A stretch of DNA of 6,637 nt from an uncultured Burkholderiales bacterium (GTDB taxonomy: Bacteria; Pseudomonadota; Gammaproteobacteria; Burkholderiales; Burkholderiaceae_C). This document shows positions 6,251-6,637 of the stretch, one piece after another; the first letter of the stretch is position 1, and every line of letters starts with the position of its first letter. The stretch is taken from assembly GCA_903953985.1 (NCBI GenBank), contig CAJBLW010000512.1:1-6637 (forward strand), given 5' to 3'. The notes under the pieces were generated by a model. The model made no database searches. It was not told the origin of the DNA and saw only the letters and a program-made list of their open reading frames with translations. The position numbers were made by a program, and so were the translations under genes.

Positions 6251-6319
6251 TCCGGCCTGGTTCGTCGTGCGCCCCCCCGGCCAGACGAGCCGGGCAAACA
6301 GTCTGGTCAACCACTGTTT
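6230..6319 (+). promoter_or_regulatory. Attenuator-like set of competing RNA stems before asd
   Basis: Four segments pair in a chain. Segment 1 (CACGAC, 6232-6237, within the Thr codons) pairs with GTCGTG (6264-6269). Segment 2 (6255-6266) pairs with segment 3 (6284-6295) in 12 continuous pairs, two of them G-U, with a 17-base loop. Bases 6279-6286 pair with 6301-6308 in 8 pairs, one G-U, and exclude the 2:3 stem. A ribosome stalled on the Thr codons would leave segment 2 free, favouring 2:3; a ribosome at the stop codon would cover part of segment 2, favouring 3:4. This is the order expected of attenuation. The 3:4 stem has no T run directly after it, so the output level is uncertain. Confidence 0.5.
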
Positions 6320-6320
6320 T
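6296..6320 (+). terminator. Weak terminator-like stem before asd
   Basis: AAACAGT (6296-6302) pairs with ACTGTTT (6313-6319). Two further inner pairs (6305-6306 with 6311-6312) can close a UCAA loop across a two-base bulge. The T run ends at 6320 and is followed by ATAA. The stem is AT-rich and its T residues are mostly inside it, so real termination is doubtful. It is compatible with the 2:3 stem (ends at 6295) but excluded by the 3:4 stem (right arm 6301-6308). Confidence 0.3.
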
Positions 6321-6341
6321 ATAAACTGAAAGGGCGTTGAA

Positions 6342-6637
6342 ATGAGCAAGTTAGTAGGTTTAGTCGGCTGGCGCGGCATGGTCGGCTCGGTGTTGATGGA
6401 CCGCATGATTCAGGAAAAAGACTTTGACCTGATCGAGCCCTTGTTCTTCTCCACATCGAACGCGGGCGGCAAAGCCCCCTCGATGGCCAAAAACGAAACC
6501 ACGCTGCAAGACGCTTTCAACATCGAGCAGCTCAAGCGCTGCGAGATCATCATCACTGCCCAAGGCGGCGATTACACGTCCGAAGTCTTCCCCAAGCTGC
6601 GCGCTGCAGGCTGGAATGGCCACTGGATCGATGCCGC
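6342..6637 (+). CDS. asd: Aspartate-semialdehyde dehydrogenase, N-terminal part (3' end outside window)
   Basis: Asd reduces aspartyl phosphate to aspartate semialdehyde with NADPH, the branch point to lysine and diaminopimelate, threonine, methionine and isoleucine. The first 98 residues are visible and the frame runs off the window. The start MSKLVGLVGWRGMVGSVLM carries the nucleotide-binding loop GWRGMVGS (9-16). DFDLIEPLFFSTSNAGGKAP (27-46), IITAQGGDYTSE (70-81) and GWNGHWIDA (90-98) follow, closely matching the enterobacterial-type enzyme. The catalytic Cys and His lie beyond the window. AAAGGG ends at 6334, seven bases before the ATG, and is a good ribosome site. The opening codons include TTA, GTA and TTA, unusually AT-rich for this sequence, which should keep the start unstructured. 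The 249-base gap to leuB with a putative leader suggests separate regulation from the leucine genes. Confidence 0.96.
   Translation, partial: MSKLVGLVGWRGMVGSVLMDRMIQEKDFDLIEPLFFSTSNAGGKAPSMAKNETTLQDAFNIEQLKRCEIIITAQGGDYTSEVFPKLRAAGWNGHWIDA

Noticed and set aside
6320..6325. TATAAA as a separate promoter directly before asd
   Set aside because: No -35 box is found at 15-19 bases, and the sequence is explained at least as well as the tail of the leader stems.
1..6637. CRISPR array, tRNA or rRNA gene, insertion sequence, prophage or defence genes
   Set aside because: No spaced direct repeats of CRISPR type, tRNA cloverleaf, transposase motif or terminal inverted repeats were seen. Every coding stretch is accounted for by housekeeping genes.

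Overview
The window looks like ordinary chromosomal core sequence from a betaproteobacterium of the order Burkholderiales, most likely family Comamonadaceae. This is judged by eye from GC-rich codon use, protein similarity to that group, and the gene order rpsA-ihfB-lapA-lapB followed by leuC-leuD-leuB-asd. The genus cannot be fixed from the sequence alone. All genes lie on the + strand; two are cut by the window edges (rpsA at its 5' side, asd at its 3' side).

Region 1 (1-2757) is a translation, nucleoid and envelope block. It holds the C-terminal half of ribosomal protein S1 (rpsA), the integration host factor beta subunit (ihfB), and the membrane proteins LapA and LapB, whose genes overlap by 11 bases. 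LapB is known in E. coli to set lipopolysaccharide output through LpxC turnover. Between rpsA and ihfB lies a striking array of 7-base repeats (806-881). It runs in one direction and then in reverse, so the whole intergenic stretch can fold into one long hairpin.

Region 2 (2758-6092) is a leucine operon. leuC and leuD encode the two subunits of isopropylmalate isomerase and leuB encodes isopropylmalate dehydrogenase. They are separated by gaps of only 20 and 17 bases. A possible promoter lies in the 136-base gap before leuC.

Region 3 (6093-6637) is the most interesting part. The 249 bases between leuB and asd (aspartate-semialdehyde dehydrogenase, the branch point to lysine, threonine, methionine and isoleucine) are not empty. 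They hold an inverted repeat around a 10-base palindrome, a good -10 box, and a 33-codon ORF with no Shine-Dalgarno whose ATG sits where transcription should start. The ORF ends in a run rich in Thr with Lys and Ile. After it comes a set of competing RNA stems ordered 1:2, 2:3, 3:4 as in classical attenuators, then the asd ribosome-binding site. This reads as a candidate threonine/lysine/isoleucine-sensing leader controlling asd. I do not recall it as a named element. The direction and level of control (transcription or translation) are inferred, not shown.
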